Below are positions 43,580 through 52,718 of a stretch of 64,000 bases of DNA, one piece after another; the first letter of the stretch is position 1; the number at the start of each line of letters is the position of its first letter. Source of the stretch: Phenylobacterium parvum (GTDB taxonomy: Bacteria; Pseudomonadota; Alphaproteobacteria; Caulobacterales; Caulobacteraceae). Under the pieces are notes generated by a model. It had not been told where the DNA came from and did no database searches. It was given only the letters and a program-made list of their open reading frames with translations. The stretch covers positions 868,001 to 932,000 of the forward strand of contig NZ_CP029479.1 in assembly GCF_003150835.1 (NCBI RefSeq). The letters are read 5' to 3'. Position numbers and translations under genes: made by a program.

Positions 43580-44107
43580 GTGGCCGGGCCTGAACTGATC
43601 CGCGCCGTCCTGCCCTCGCCCCTGGGGGACCTGGTCGTGATCGCCGATGCGGGCGGCGGGCTCCACGGCCTCGACTTCGCCGGCGACGACGGGCGGCTGG
43701 ACCGGCTGGTCGCCCGCTACTGGCCCGGCGCCCGGGTGAAGGCGGGCGAGGCCCCGGCGGCGGTGGCCAGCGCCCTGTCGGCCTATTTCGCGGGGGACCT
43801 CCAGGCCCTCGACAGCCTTGAGGTCGCAGAGGGCGGCACCGCCTTCCAGCGCCAGGTCTGGGCGGCCCTGAGGCGCATCCCCGCCGGCGCCGCCTGGAGC
43901 TATGCCGACCTCGCCCGGGAGGTGGGCCGGCCCGCCGCCGTGCGCGCCGTGGGCCAGGCCAACGGCGCCAACCCGGTCGGCCTGGTGCAGCCCTGCCACC
44001 GGGTGGTGGCCTCGGGCGGGGGCCTGGGCGGCTACGCCGGCGGGCTGGAGCGCAAGTCCTGGCTCCTGGCGCACGAAGGTGCAGGCCTCCAGGTTCATCC
44101 GGCTTGA
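43580..44107 (+). CDS. ogt: Methylated-DNA-protein cysteine S-methyltransferase
   Basis: A suicide enzyme that removes O6-alkyl groups from guanine. The 175-residue protein has the acceptor Cys in VQPCHRVV (near 139), preceded by AWSYADLAREVGRPAAVRAVGQANGANP (quoted in part: YADLAREVGRPAAVRAVG), the helix-turn-helix and Asn hinge. The start is GTG 43580, two bases after the dehydrogenase stop; an open frame upstream overlaps that gene and is not coding. Ogt versus Ada C-domain cannot be separated, but there is no Ada N-domain. Confidence 0.92.
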   Translation: MAGPELIRAVLPSPLGDLVVIADAGGGLHGLDFAGDDGRLDRLVARYWPGARVKAGEAPAAVASALSAYFAGDLQALDSLEVAEGGTAFQRQVWAALRRIPAGAAWSYADLAREVGRPAAVRAVGQANGANPVGLVQPCHRVVASGGGLGGYAGGLERKSWLLAHEGAGLQVHPA

Positions 44108-44292
44108 AAACCTTGTAAAACAGAGAGTTGGGACACCTTCCTAAGAAACCCCCCGGTGGTGCGGCCCAAAGCCTGTGAAAGCGCCGAAGAGTCGGCTTTC
44201 TCAAGGCGTAGCTTCGTGGTTAAGTCCTTTCCGTAGCGGATGAATTCGGCGCCGGCTGAAGCTTCCGCGCTGCCTTCCGGAAGCCCGCCGAC

Positions 44293-46817
44293 ATGTCCAA
44301 TCCCGCTGAAGACCGCCCCACGACTGAAGTCGAGGCCGACGCCGCTGTCGAGGCGACTGCCGAGGCCGCTGTCGAGGCGGCGGCGCCCCGGCCCGCGCCG
44401 GAGGCCGCGCCCGAGCCCGAGCCCGAGCCCGAGCGCCAGTCCGAGCCCGCCCCGCCGGTCTTCGCGGCGGCCCCGTCGCCCGTGCGCCGCCGGCCGGCGA
44501 AGGCGCCTTCCGACGCCCCGGCCTGGCTGGCGGCGGCCTTTGTCTCCATCCTCTGGGCCCTTGCGCCCATCGCCTTCGCCCTCGGCTACCGGCAGGGCAA
44601 GTCACCCTTCGACCACGACCCCTTCGTCCTGTTGATCCTGGCCGCCATGGCCCTGGGCCCGGCGGGCCTGGTCTGGGTGGCCGCCAGCCTCTTCGTCGAG
44701 GGCCGGCGCCTGCGCCGCGAGAGCGGGCGGGCCGCGCGCCTAGCCGACGAGATGGTCGCCCCGGCGGTCGCCGCGGGCATCAGCGCCGGCGAGATCGCCA
44801 CCGGTCTGCAGGCCGAAGTCGCCCGGGCCGGGGAGGCCGCCGAGCGCATGGCGCGCCAGCTCGAGGGCCTGCGCGCCGCCATGGAGGCCGAGGCGGGCCG
44901 TCTGGACGCCGCCGCCCGCACGGCGGGGTCCGCCGCCGGCGAGATGGCCGCGGGCCTGGGCCGCGAGCGCGAGCGGCTGGAGGGGCTGGCCTCGGGCCTC
45001 GATGCCCGGACCACCGCCGTCACCGACGCCATCGCCCGGCAGGCGCGTCTGGTGGGCGAGGTCTCGGACCTGGCCGAGACCCAGCTGCGCGAGGCCGAAG
45101 CCGCCTTCACCGCCGGTTCGACCGGATTCACCGACGCCGCCGGCCGGCTGGCCGACTCCGCCCGCGCCGCCGGGGAGACCCTGGGCCAGCAGGCCGTCCG
45201 CCTGGAGGGGGCGGGCGCCAGCCTGGCCGAGCACATGTCCGGGGTGGAGCGCACCCTGGAGGCCCGGCGCACGGGCATACTCGCCGCCGCCCAGGCCCTG
45301 CGCGCCGAGCAGGAAGGCCTGGCCGCCGAGGGTGAGGCGCATCTGGCCCGTCTTTCCGAGGTGGGCGGTCAGGCGCGCCTGTCCGCCGCCGACATGCGCG
45401 ACTCCGCCCTCAAGGGGGCGAGGCCCTGTCGTCCCTGATCCAGGAGGCCGCCGCCCATTTCCGCGAGTTCGCCGACGCCGCGCGGGCCGAGCGCGACGAG
45501 TTCGGCCAGTCCACCCGCCACGCCCTGGAGGCTGTCGCCCGAGCCGCCGCCGAGGAGCGCCAGAGGCTGGAGGCCCAGACCCGCGCGGCCATCGAGGCCC
45601 TCAGCGCCGCCGCCGAGGAAACCCGCAAGGCCGCCGACCGCAACGCCGACGCCGCCCGCGCCCATGTGGACCAGCTGGCCGAGGCCGCCTTCTCGGCTGG
45701 CCAGAAGGCCAACCAGGTCTTCGAGACCCGGCTGGAGGAGGCGCGCGGCCTGATCAGCCGCTCGGCCCAGATGGTGGAGGAGGCGGGCGACGCCACGGCC
45801 CGCCGGCTGGAGCAGGGCGCCTCGGCCGCCCGCCGGACCCTGGATGAGCTGGCCGGCATCCTGTCCCGCATCGAGGACCGCGCCGCCAGCCTTCCGGAGC
45901 GGGCCCGCACCCAGGCCGAACAGGTTCGCGAGGCCGTCTCCGAGAGCATGGACGGCCTGATGGACCAGGCCCGCCGCACGGCCGCCGAGACCCAGGCCAT
46001 CGACGCCGCCTTCCAGGACCGGGTCCGCCGCAATTTCGAGATGCTGAGCGAGGCCGTGAAGATGATGGGCTCGGTGGCCGCCGCCGGAGGCGCCCCGGTC
46101 CCCTCCGCCGTAGGCGCCCCGATCCCCGCGGCGGCGGCGGAGCCTCCTGCGCCCAAGCCGGCCCCGCCGCCCGTCGCCGCGCCCACGCCCGCTCCGGCGC
46201 CTGAGGCGGCCGAGGCCGGCCGCCGGCGTCTGAAGCTGACCCCCGCCGCCCCGGCGGATGACGCCGCCTTCGCCGAGATCTTCGAGGCGGCTGGCGGACC
46301 GCCCGAGGCCCTGGAGGGCCTGCGCCTCGATCCGGCTCCCGCCACGCCGCGCCCGGCCAGCGGCGCCGGGCCCGCCCGCACGCCGCCGGCGGGGGGCGGA
46401 TGGACCTGGCGGGACCTGCTCTCGACGGTGGACGCCGACGGCCAGAGGACGGGGCCGGAGGTGGAGTCCATGGACTTCCTGGCTGACGAGATCCGCGCCC
46501 TCGGCATTGATCCCACGGTGCTCCTGCCCGTGACCCGGGTGGACGAGCTTTCGAGCATGATCACCGACGGACAGGGGGACCTGGCCCGGGAGACCGTGCG
46601 CCGCCTCGCCCCCGCCGCCACCCGCAAGCTGGCCCGCCGGCTGCTGGAGGAGCCGCGCATGCGCCGGTCGGTCATGGACTTCCTGGCCCGCTACCAGACC
46701 GAGATCGAGACCGCCAACCGCCGCGACCGCTCGGGCCGCGAGGTCGGGGCCCTGCTCTCCACCGAGGCGGGGCGGCTCTACCTCCTGGCCGAGGCGGCGG
46801 CCGGGGACACCGTGTGA
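44293..46817 (+). pseudogene. Long coiled-coil membrane protein (TipN-like), interrupted by a one-base frameshift
   Basis: Two frames make one protein. The first (44293-45438) ends early at TGA; the continuing frame (codons from 45417) runs to 46817 and gives, after one added G in the GGGGG run at 45414-45418, an uninterrupted product of about 841 residues. Residues 1-75 are Glu/Pro/Ala-rich; two membrane helices lie near 77-100 and 110-135; then a coiled coil of about 500 residues; then a Pro/Ala linker and a conserved-looking C-terminal domain (EIRALGIDPTVLLPVTRVDELS and RLAPAATRKLARRLLE, quoted in part). The plan matches the cell-pole marker TipN of Caulobacter, but I infer this from architecture only. 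Sequencing error, recent mutation or frameshifting by a P-site GGG slip are all possible. Confidence 0.7.
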
Positions 46818-47557
46818 GGCGCGCCATGCCAGGCCGGATCCTTCTCGCCGCCGTCGCCGTGCTGCTGGTCGCCGCCAGCCCTGCGCCCAAGGCGGGCGGG
46901 GTTTCGGTGAAGACCGCGGACTATGACTTCGCCTACCGCTGGCCGGCGGAGGTGGAGGCCATCCCGGCCCTTCGCGCCAGGATGGCGGCGGAACAGTCCG
47001 AGCTGCGCCGCAGCCTGGCCAGCGACGCCGGCGAGGCCCGCCGGGCGGCTGCGGCCGATCCGGACCTGCGCTTTGTTCCCTTCCAGTACGCGGCGGAGTG
47101 GAAGGTGGTGACCAACCTGCCGGGCTGGCTCAGCCTGTCCCAGGCGGTCAGCACCTACGAGGGCGGGGCGCATCCGAATTCGGGCTTCGACTCCCGGGTC
47201 TGGGACCGCACCGCCGGGGTGGCGCGCATGCCCCTGGACCTCTTCGTCTCAGCCCAGGCCCTGGACGCGGCGATCCGCGGGCCTTTCTGTGAGGCCCTCG
47301 ACCGCGAGAGGGCGGTGCGCCGGGGCGAGCCCGTGGACCGGGCCAGCGGGGACGACTTCGACGCCTGTATCGCCCCATCGGAGCAGACCCTGATCCTGGG
47401 CTCCTCGAACCGGAAGACCTTCAACCGGATCGGCCTGCTGGTCGGGCCCTATGCGGCCGGGCCCTACGCCGAGGGCGCCTACGACATCACCCTCCCGGTC
47501 ACCCCCGCGGTGTTGCAGGCGGTGAAGCCGGAGTTCCGGGCGGCCTTCGGGCCCTAG
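46814..47557 (+). CDS. DUF3298 (RsiV-like) domain exported protein
   Basis: A 247-residue protein with a signal peptide or lipoprotein-like N-terminus (MPGRILLAAVAVLLVAASPAP). The C-terminal STYEGGAHPNSGFDSRVWDR, then RMPLDLFVSA, matches DUF3298/RsiV, and the ITLPVTPAVLQAVKPEF end is typical (quoted in part: LPVTPAVLQAVKPEF). The start is GTG 46814, overlapping the previous stop (GTGA), or ATG 46826 in the same frame. The tight overlap suggests cotranslation with the coiled-coil gene. Confidence 0.82.
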   Translation: MRRAMPGRILLAAVAVLLVAASPAPKAGGVSVKTADYDFAYRWPAEVEAIPALRARMAAEQSELRRSLASDAGEARRAAAADPDLRFVPFQYAAEWKVVTNLPGWLSLSQAVSTYEGGAHPNSGFDSRVWDRTAGVARMPLDLFVSAQALDAAIRGPFCEALDRERAVRRGEPVDRASGDDFDACIAPSEQTLILGSSNRKTFNRIGLLVGPYAAGPYAEGAYDITLPVTPAVLQAVKPEFRAAFGP

Positions 47558-47646
47558 ACGGGGTCGAGCCTGAAACCGACCCTATTGCCGCCGATCGGGT
47601 GGGCGTTCCGGGGCAGCCAGGTGAGGGGACCCGCGGAAGGGCCGTT

Positions 47647-47752
47647 GACCCCCTCCGCCGCGCTGCGCGCGCCACCTCCCCCTGATGGGGAGGAATTACG
47701 GAGTCATTGCTCCCCCAAGGGGGAGCTCCCGGCGAAGCCGGGTGAGGGGGTC
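47647..47752. repeat. Intergenic C/G-rich repeat unit
   Basis: Complete unit, GACCCCCTC to GAGGGGGTC, with GAGTC (GANTC) in its centre at 47701-47705. Confidence 0.9.
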
Positions 47753-47768
47753 AAACCCCGTTTCAGCA

Positions 47769-47874
47769 GACCCCCTCCGGCCCGCTTCGCGGTCCACCTC
47801 CCCCATGGGGAGGAATTAGAGCGCCAATTGCTCCCCATCAGGGGGAGCTGTCGGCAAAGCCGACTGAGGGGGTC
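47769..47874. repeat. Intergenic C/G-rich repeat unit
   Basis: Complete unit, 16 bp after the previous one and in the same orientation. Its right arm is GTCGGCAAAGCCGAC, a variant with an AAAG loop. Confidence 0.9.
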
Positions 47875-47889
47875 AACGGCCCCTCAGCT

Positions 47890-47940
47890 CACCCCCTCCG
47901 GCCCGCTGCGCGGTCCACCTCCCACTGGGGGGAGGAATTC
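47890..47940. repeat. Half repeat unit
   Basis: Only the left half is present (ACCCCCTCCGGCCCGC to GGGGGGAGGAATTC). The array then stops. Confidence 0.85.
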
Positions 47941-47988
47941 GGGCGCCGTTTGTGCGGACGGAACCTGGCCCGCCTCCGCCCTGCGCGT

Positions 47989-50139
47989 TCAGCCCTTTAG
48001 CTGGGCGTAGCCGAGGGCCTCGTTCAGTCGGTCCATGACCTCAATGGCCGCTTCCGGCACCACCGTGCCGGGGGTGAAGATGGCGGCGACGCCGGCTTCG
48101 CGCAGGGCGTCGAAGTCCTCGGGAGGAATGACGCCGCCCACCACCACCAGGATGTCCGGGCGGCCCAGGCGGGCCAGCTCGGCCTTGAGCTCGGGCACCA
48201 GGGTCAGGTGGCCGGCGGCCAGGGAGCTGGCGCCGACGACGTGGACGCCGTTCTGCACGGCCAGCTCCGCGGCCTCGGCCGGGGTCTGGAAGAGGTCGCC
48301 GATGTCGACGTCGAAGCCCAGGTCGGTGAAGCCCGAGGCGATCACCTTCTGGCCCCGGTCGTGGCCGTCCTGGCCCATCTTGGCGACCAGGATGCGGGGC
48401 TTGCGGCCGTCCGCCTCGGCGAAGCCGGCGGTGAGCGCGCGGGCGCGGACGGCGGCCGGGGTCTCGCCCGCGGCCTTGAGGTAGACCCCCTGGACGGCGT
48501 CGGCCTTCGCCTTGTGGCGGCCGAAGACCTTTTCCAGGGCCAGGGAGATCTCGCCCACCGTGGCCTTGGCCCGGGCCGCCTCGACGGACAGCTCCAGGAG
48601 GTTGGCGCCGCCCCTCGCGCCCTCGGTCAGGGCGTTGAGGGCGGCCTCGACGGCGGCGGGGTCGCGCTCGGCCTTCAGCCGGGCCAGCTTCTCCAGCTGG
48701 CGCTCGCGCACGGCGGTGTTGTCGACCTTGAGCACGGGGATGACGTCGGCGGTCTCGGGCCGGTAGCGGTTGACGCCGACCACGCTCTGGCGGCCGGAGT
48801 CGATCATGGCCTGGGTGCGGGCCGAGGCCTCCTCGATCCGCCGCTTGGGCAGGCCGTCCTCGATGGCCCGGGCCATGCCGCCCAGGGCCTCGACCTCGGC
48901 GATGTGCTCAAGGGCGCGGGCCGCCAGCTCGGCGGTGAGGCGCTCGACATAGTAGGCGCCGCCCCAGGGGTCGATGACCCGGTTCTGGCCGCTTTCCAGC
49001 TGCAGGAAGAGCTGGGTGTTGCGGGCGATGCGGGCCGAGAAGTCGGTGGGCAGGGCCAGGGCCTCGTCCAGCGAGTTGGTGTGCAGGCTCTGGGTCTGGC
49101 CCCCGGTCGCCGCCATGGCCTCGATCAGGGTGCGCGGCACGTTGTTGTAGACGTCGGAGGCCGCCAGGCTCCAGCCCGAGGTCTGTGTGTGGGCGCGCAG
49201 GGCCAGGGACCGGGCGTCCTTCGGATCGAACTTCTCCTTCATGAGCTTGGCCCAGAGCAGGCGGCCGGCCCGCTGCTTGGCGATCTCCATGAAGGCGTTC
49301 ATGCCCGCGTTCCAGAAGAAGGACAGGCGGGGCGCGAACTGGTCCACCGTCATGCCCGCGGCCACGCCGGCGCGGACATAGTCGATGCCGTCGGCCAGGG
49401 TGTAGGCCAGCTCCAGGTCCAGCGTCGCCCCGGCCTCCTGGATGTGATAGCCCGAGATCGAGATGGAATTGAACTTCGGCATCTCGCGCGAAGTGTATGA
49501 AAAGATGTCGGAAATGATCCGCATCGAGGGTCCGGGCGGATAGATGTAGGTGTTCCGGACCAGGAACTCCTTGAGAATGTCGTTCTGGATGGTGCCCGAA
49601 AGCTGGGCGTGGGCGACGCCCTGTTCTTCGGCGGCGACGATGTAGAGGGCCAGGATCGGCAGGACCGCCCCGTTCATCGTCATGGACACGCTCATCTTGT
49701 CCAGCGGAATGCCGTCAAAGAGGGTGCGCATGTCGAGGATGGAGTCGATGGCCACGCCGGCCATGCCGACGTCGCCCTTCACCCGCGGGTGGTCGGAATC
49801 GTAGCCCCGGTGGGTGGCCAGGTCGAAGGCGATGGACAGGCCCATCTGACCGGCCGCCAGGTTGCGGCGGTAGAAGGCGTTGGAATCCTCGGCCGTGGAG
49901 AAGCCCGCATACTGGCGGATGGTCCACGGGTTGGTGAGGTACATGGTCGGGTAGGGGCCCCGGGTGAAGGGGGCGAGGCCCGGGAAGCCGGGATCGGCCA
50001 GGCCGGCGACGTCGGCGGGGCCGTAGGCTGGCGCCACGTCAATGCCCTCCGGCGTGGTCCAGGCGGCGCCGGAGGCCGGGGCGGCGTCGGCCGGTGGGGC
50101 GTAGTCCAGGGCGGCGAAGTCGGGGAAGGCGCGGCTCAT
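47989..50139 (-). CDS. scpA: Methylmalonyl-CoA mutase, large (cobalamin-binding) subunit
   Basis: An adenosylcobalamin enzyme that isomerises (R)-methylmalonyl-CoA to succinyl-CoA, the exit of the propionyl-CoA pathway into the TCA cycle. The 716-residue protein has the mutase barrel ([23 protein letters not shown], quoted in part: [17 protein letters not shown]) and the C-terminal B12 domain with DGHDRGQKV (the D-x-H-x-x-G motif, near 590) and the further GASSLAAGH and [10 protein letters not shown] signatures. The small-subunit gene lies directly upstream with a one-base overlap. Confidence 0.97.
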   Translation of the reverse strand: MSRAFPDFAALDYAPPADAAPASGAAWTTPEGIDVAPAYGPADVAGLADPGFPGLAPFTRGPYPTMYLTNPWTIRQYAGFSTAEDSNAFYRRNLAAGQMGLSIAFDLATHRGYDSDHPRVKGDVGMAGVAIDSILDMRTLFDGIPLDKMSVSMTMNGAVLPILALYIVAAEEQGVAHAQLSGTIQNDILKEFLVRNTYIYPPGPSMRIISDIFSYTSREMPKFNSISISGYHIQEAGATLDLELAYTLADGIDYVRAGVAAGMTVDQFAPRLSFFWNAGMNAFMEIAKQRAGRLLWAKLMKEKFDPKDARSLALRAHTQTSGWSLAASDVYNNVPRTLIEAMAATGGQTQSLHTNSLDEALALPTDFSARIARNTQLFLQLESGQNRVIDPWGGAYYVERLTAELAARALEHIAEVEALGGMARAIEDGLPKRRIEEASARTQAMIDSGRQSVVGVNRYRPETADVIPVLKVDNTAVRERQLEKLARLKAERDPAAVEAALNALTEGARGGANLLELSVEAARAKATVGEISLALEKVFGRHKAKADAVQGVYLKAAGETPAAVRARALTAGFAEADGRKPRILVAKMGQDGHDRGQKVIASGFTDLGFDVDIGDLFQTPAEAAELAVQNGVHVVGASSLAAGHLTLVPELKAELARLGRPDILVVVGGVIPPEDFDALREAGVAAIFTPGTVVPEAAIEVMDRLNEALGYAQLKG

Positions 50140-51560
50140 CAGCGGGACTCCCAGGCCTGGGACAGGCGGACGGGGACGAGGGGCGGGCAGGTCGTGTCCG
50201 GCCCCGGCAGGCGCGGGTCGGGGGCGGCGGCGGCCGTCACGGCGGGAGCGGCCTCAACCTCGATGGGGGCCTCGGCCTCGGGCGGGAAGGCGGTGACGCC
50301 GACGATGCGCGGCTCGCCGGCGGCGGCGCGGGCCTCGGCGGCCTCTTCGGCCTGGCGCAGGACAAGGCCGGACTCCAGGGCGGCGATGACGCCCCCCGCG
50401 GCCTCGAGGGCCTGGAAGCGGGCCCAGGCAGCCCGGGCCATGGCGTCCGTCAGGGCCTCGATATAGCCCGCCCCGGCCGCCGGGTCGGCCACCCGGCCGA
50501 TGTGGGCCTCTTCCATCAGGACCAGCTGCGTGTTGCGGCTCTGGCGGCGGGCGAAGGCGGTGGGCAGGCCCAGGGGGTCGGTGAAGGTCCCGAGGACGAT
50601 CGCGTCGGCCCCGCCCATGGCCGCGCCGGCGCAGGCCGCGCCCAGGCGCAGCATGTTGGTCCAGGCGTCCTTCGCCGCCAGCATGCGGTGCGAGGAGCGG
50701 GCCTCGATCCGGGCGGGGACGGAGACCCCGCAGGCGCCGGTGAGCCGGGCCCAGAGGGCGCGGGCGGCGCGGACCTTGGCGAGGGTGACGAAGTAGTCGG
50801 CGTCAGCGGACAACCCCAGCCAGGTCCCGCCCCAGGCCTCCTCCATGGACAGGCCCGCCCGGACGGCGGCCCGGGCGTAGGCGAGGGCGCTGGCCGCGGC
50901 GAAGGCCAGCTCTGCCGCCTCGCCGCCGCCCGCCTCGTGGACGATGCGGCCCGAGGCCAGGAAGAGGCCCGCCTGCGGGTGCCGGGCGGCGAGGCGCGCG
51001 GCGACGGTGGCGGCGGAGACCAGGTGGGACTCGACCGGTCCGGGGCTGGAGCCCTGGGCCGCAAGGGCGCCGAGGGGGTCCATGTGGAAGTTGAGCTTCG
51101 CGGAGGGGGAACCGCGCGCGACCCCGGCGAGCCAGTCGGCCGCCTGCGGCCCGAGGAAGCCGGCGTCGAGGGCGACGGGGGCGATCTCGAGGATGACGTC
51201 CTTCAGCACCGTCTCCAGGCCGGCCGCCGAGCCGACGGCGACGCCCGAGGCGCCCGTCGGGTCAATGCGGACCAGGCCCGAGGCGGCCCCGCCCTTCAGG
51301 TCGGCCAGGAGGTCGGCGTTGGCCCGGGCCGGGTCGGGGTGTGCCACGACGGACCTCAGGTCCCAGGGCCGCTCGGCGTCCCGGGCGGGAAGGCCCAGGG
51401 CCGTGCGCGGGCCCTCGCCCGGCAGGTAGAGCGGGGCGATGGGCAGGCCCTCGGCCGTGGCCGAGACCAGGGTGTCGAGGGACTGACCCTTGAGGGTCTT
51501 CTCGACCAGGCTGCGCCATTCGGCGGCGGCGGGTGCGTCTGCAAGCGAGGCGGGTGTCAT
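50139..51560 (-). CDS. mutA: Methylmalonyl-CoA mutase, small subunit
   Basis: The 473-residue beta subunit of the heterodimeric mutase. The barrel domain is present ([15 protein letters not shown], then [16 protein letters not shown]) but the B12-binding D-x-H-x-x-G motif is absent, as expected for this subunit. It shares one base with the start of the large-subunit gene. A repeat unit and the toxin-antitoxin locus lie upstream of the promoter side. Confidence 0.94.
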   Translation of the reverse strand: MTPASLADAPAAAEWRSLVEKTLKGQSLDTLVSATAEGLPIAPLYLPGEGPRTALGLPARDAERPWDLRSVVAHPDPARANADLLADLKGGAASGLVRIDPTGASGVAVGSAAGLETVLKDVILEIAPVALDAGFLGPQAADWLAGVARGSPSAKLNFHMDPLGALAAQGSSPGPVESHLVSAATVAARLAARHPQAGLFLASGRIVHEAGGGEAAELAFAAASALAYARAAVRAGLSMEEAWGGTWLGLSADADYFVTLAKVRAARALWARLTGACGVSVPARIEARSSHRMLAAKDAWTNMLRLGAACAGAAMGGADAIVLGTFTDPLGLPTAFARRQSRNTQLVLMEEAHIGRVADPAAGAGYIEALTDAMARAAWARFQALEAAGGVIAALESGLVLRQAEEAAEARAAAGEPRIVGVTAFPPEAEAPIEVEAAPAVTAAAAPDPRLPGPDTTCPPLVPVRLSQAWESR

Positions 51561-51631
51561 CGCCCCGTTTGATGGGCGCGGGGGGCACGGTCGTCAAGCG
51601 GCGGGACGGGGGGACGTCGGGGAAGGCCGTT

Positions 51632-51736
51632 GACCCCCTCACCGACCTTCGGTCGGAGCTCCCCCTCGGGGGAGCAATTGTTGAGTCATTCCTCCCCCAA
51701 GGGGGAGGTGGCGCGCGCAGCGGGCCGGAGGGGGTC
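51632..51736. repeat. Intergenic repeat unit, left copy flanking the toxin-antitoxin locus
   Basis: Complete unit of a distinct subtype (ACCGACCTTCGGTCGGAG and CTCGGGGGAGC arms). The only other copy of this subtype is at 52539-52645. GAGTC occurs in its centre. Confidence 0.9.
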
Positions 51737-51757
51737 TGCGGCCAGGGACGAGAAGGC

Positions 51758-51786
51758 TTGGATGATGATATCAATTTGCTTACAAT
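51758..51786 (+). promoter_or_regulatory. Promoter of the FitAB-type operon
   Basis: TTGGAT at 51758-51763, exactly 17 nt, then TACAAT at 51781-51786. The surrounding DNA is much richer in A/T than the rest of the window. Predicted start near 51792, about 30 nt before the antitoxin ATG. Confidence 0.6.
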
Positions 51787-51790
51787 GATA

Positions 51791-51817
51791 GCGTTGAAAT
51801 CAATCCAGGATCAACGC
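51791..51817. promoter_or_regulatory. Candidate antitoxin autoregulatory operator
   Basis: GCGTTGA (51791-51797) and TCAACGC (51811-51817) form a perfect 7-bp inverted repeat with a 13-nt spacer, covering the predicted start point and ending 4 nt before the ATG. RHH antitoxins of the FitA type bind such sites to repress their own operon. A second TATCA/TGATA pair (51769-51790) overlaps the -10. Confidence 0.5.
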
Positions 51818-51821
51818 CATC

Positions 51822-52088
51822 ATGCCGGCAGTCACCATCCGCAACCTTCCCGAGGAAGTGCATCGCGCCCTGAAGGTCCGGGCGGCCCTGCATGATCGCA
51901 GCACCGAGGCCGAGATGCGCGCCATCCTTGAGGCCGCCGTGCGGCCCGACGGCCGACTGCGGCTGGGCACGGCCCTGTCGGAAGCCAGCCGGGAACTGGG
52001 CCTCACCAACGCCGACATCGAGGCCCTCGAGTCTTCCCTCGAACTGGTCCGTGACCGGCGGCCTGCCGAGCCCATGATCTTTGAATGA
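51822..52088 (+). CDS. FitA-like ribbon-helix-helix antitoxin
   Basis: An 88-residue antitoxin of the FitA/StbC group. The first 45 residues (PAVTIRNLPEEVHRALKVRA, then STEAEMRAILEAAV) form the RHH DNA-binding fold; the C-terminal part should wrap the toxin. It starts at the ATG after the operator at 51791-51817 and stops 13 bp before the toxin ATG. The symbol fitA is not assigned because the clade is not resolved. Confidence 0.9.
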   Translation: MPAVTIRNLPEEVHRALKVRAALHDRSTEAEMRAILEAAVRPDGRLRLGTALSEASRELGLTNADIEALESSLELVRDRRPAEPMIFE

Positions 52089-52101
52089 GGGGGTGCCGGG
52101 C

Positions 52102-52518
52102 ATGATCCTCCTCGACACCAATGTCATCTCCGAGGCGATCAAGCCGGAGCCTCACCCGTCGGTGCGCGCCTGGCTTGACGCCCAGGTGGCGGAGACCCTG
52201 TTCCTGTCCAGCGTCACCGTCGCCGAGCTCCTGTTCGGCATCGGCGTCCTGGCGGAGGGCCGGCGGAAGACCCTGCTCGCGGCCCGGGTCGATGGCCTGC
52301 TGGACGTCTTCGCGGGCCGGGTCCTGCCCTTCGATGCGGCGGCGGCCCGGCGTTACGCCGACCTGGCGGTCCGGGTCCGCACGGCGGGGAAGGGATCCCC
52401 GACCCCCGACGGCTACATCGCCGCGATCGCCGCGGCGAACGGGTTCGCCGTGGCTTCCGGGGACACCAGCGCGTTCAACGCCGCAGGCCTGGCCGTGATC
52501 AACCCCTGGGAGGAATGA
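52102..52518 (+). CDS. PIN-domain toxin (FitB/VapC family)
   Basis: A 138-residue ribonuclease toxin. The acidic triad plus one is intact: Asp5 in ILLDTNVISE, Glu42 in TVAELLFG, Asp103 in TPDGYIAAIA and Asp121 in ASGDTSAF, so it should be active. ATG 52102 has GAGGGGG upstream; GTG 52093 and TTG 52081 in frame are less likely. The antitoxin ends 13 bp before. GC-content differs little from the neighbours except in the promoter. Confidence 0.93.
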   Translation: MILLDTNVISEAIKPEPHPSVRAWLDAQVAETLFLSSVTVAELLFGIGVLAEGRRKTLLAARVDGLLDVFAGRVLPFDAAAARRYADLAVRVRTAGKGSPTPDGYIAAIAAANGFAVASGDTSAFNAAGLAVINPWEE

Positions 52519-52538
52519 GGCGCGGCCGGAGGGCCGTT

Positions 52539-52645
52539 GACCTCCTCACCGACCTTCGGTCGGAGCTCCCCCTCGGGGGAGCAATTCGCTCCGTAATTCC
52601 TCCCCATCAGGGGGAGGTGGCGCGCGCAGCGGGCCGGAGGGGGTC
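52539..52645. repeat. Intergenic repeat unit, right copy flanking the toxin-antitoxin locus
   Basis: Same subtype and orientation as the copy at 51632-51736, sharing the GGTCGGAG and CTCGGGGGAGC arms. Differs mainly in the central spacer (CGCTCCGT instead of GTTGAGTC). Confidence 0.9.
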
Positions 52646-52661
52646 TGCGGCGAGGGCCGTT

Positions 52662-52711
52662 GCCCCCCTCAGTCGGCTTTGCCGACAGCTCCCCCTTGGG
52701 GGAGCCATTGG
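52662..52711. repeat. Half repeat unit
   Basis: A left half only (CCCCCCTCAGTCGGC to GGGGGAGCCATTGG). It directly precedes the end of a convergent serine hydrolase gene. Confidence 0.85.
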
Positions 52712-52718
52712 GTCCGGC

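Larger units (their letters stand above)
47558..47988. other. 431-bp gene-free stretch filled by three repeat copies
   Basis: Between the DUF3298 gene and convergent scpA. It holds complete units at 47647-47752 and 47769-47874 and a half unit at 47890-47940. GGGTCG/CGACCC (47563 to about 47582) may be a short hairpin after the stop. No coding frame or tRNA was seen. Confidence 0.85.

Noticed and set aside
44177..44201. Imperfect hairpin (GAAAGCGCCGA / TCGGCTTTC) before the coiled-coil gene
   Set aside because: Uneven stem, no U-run, and it is upstream of a gene rather than at the end of one; not supported as a terminator.
45408..45420. Established programmed -1 frameshift site
   Set aside because: The heptamer does not match the usual tandem-slippage pattern; a single P-site GGG slip is possible, but mutation or consensus error is simpler. 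Kept as a finding, not as a regulatory feature.
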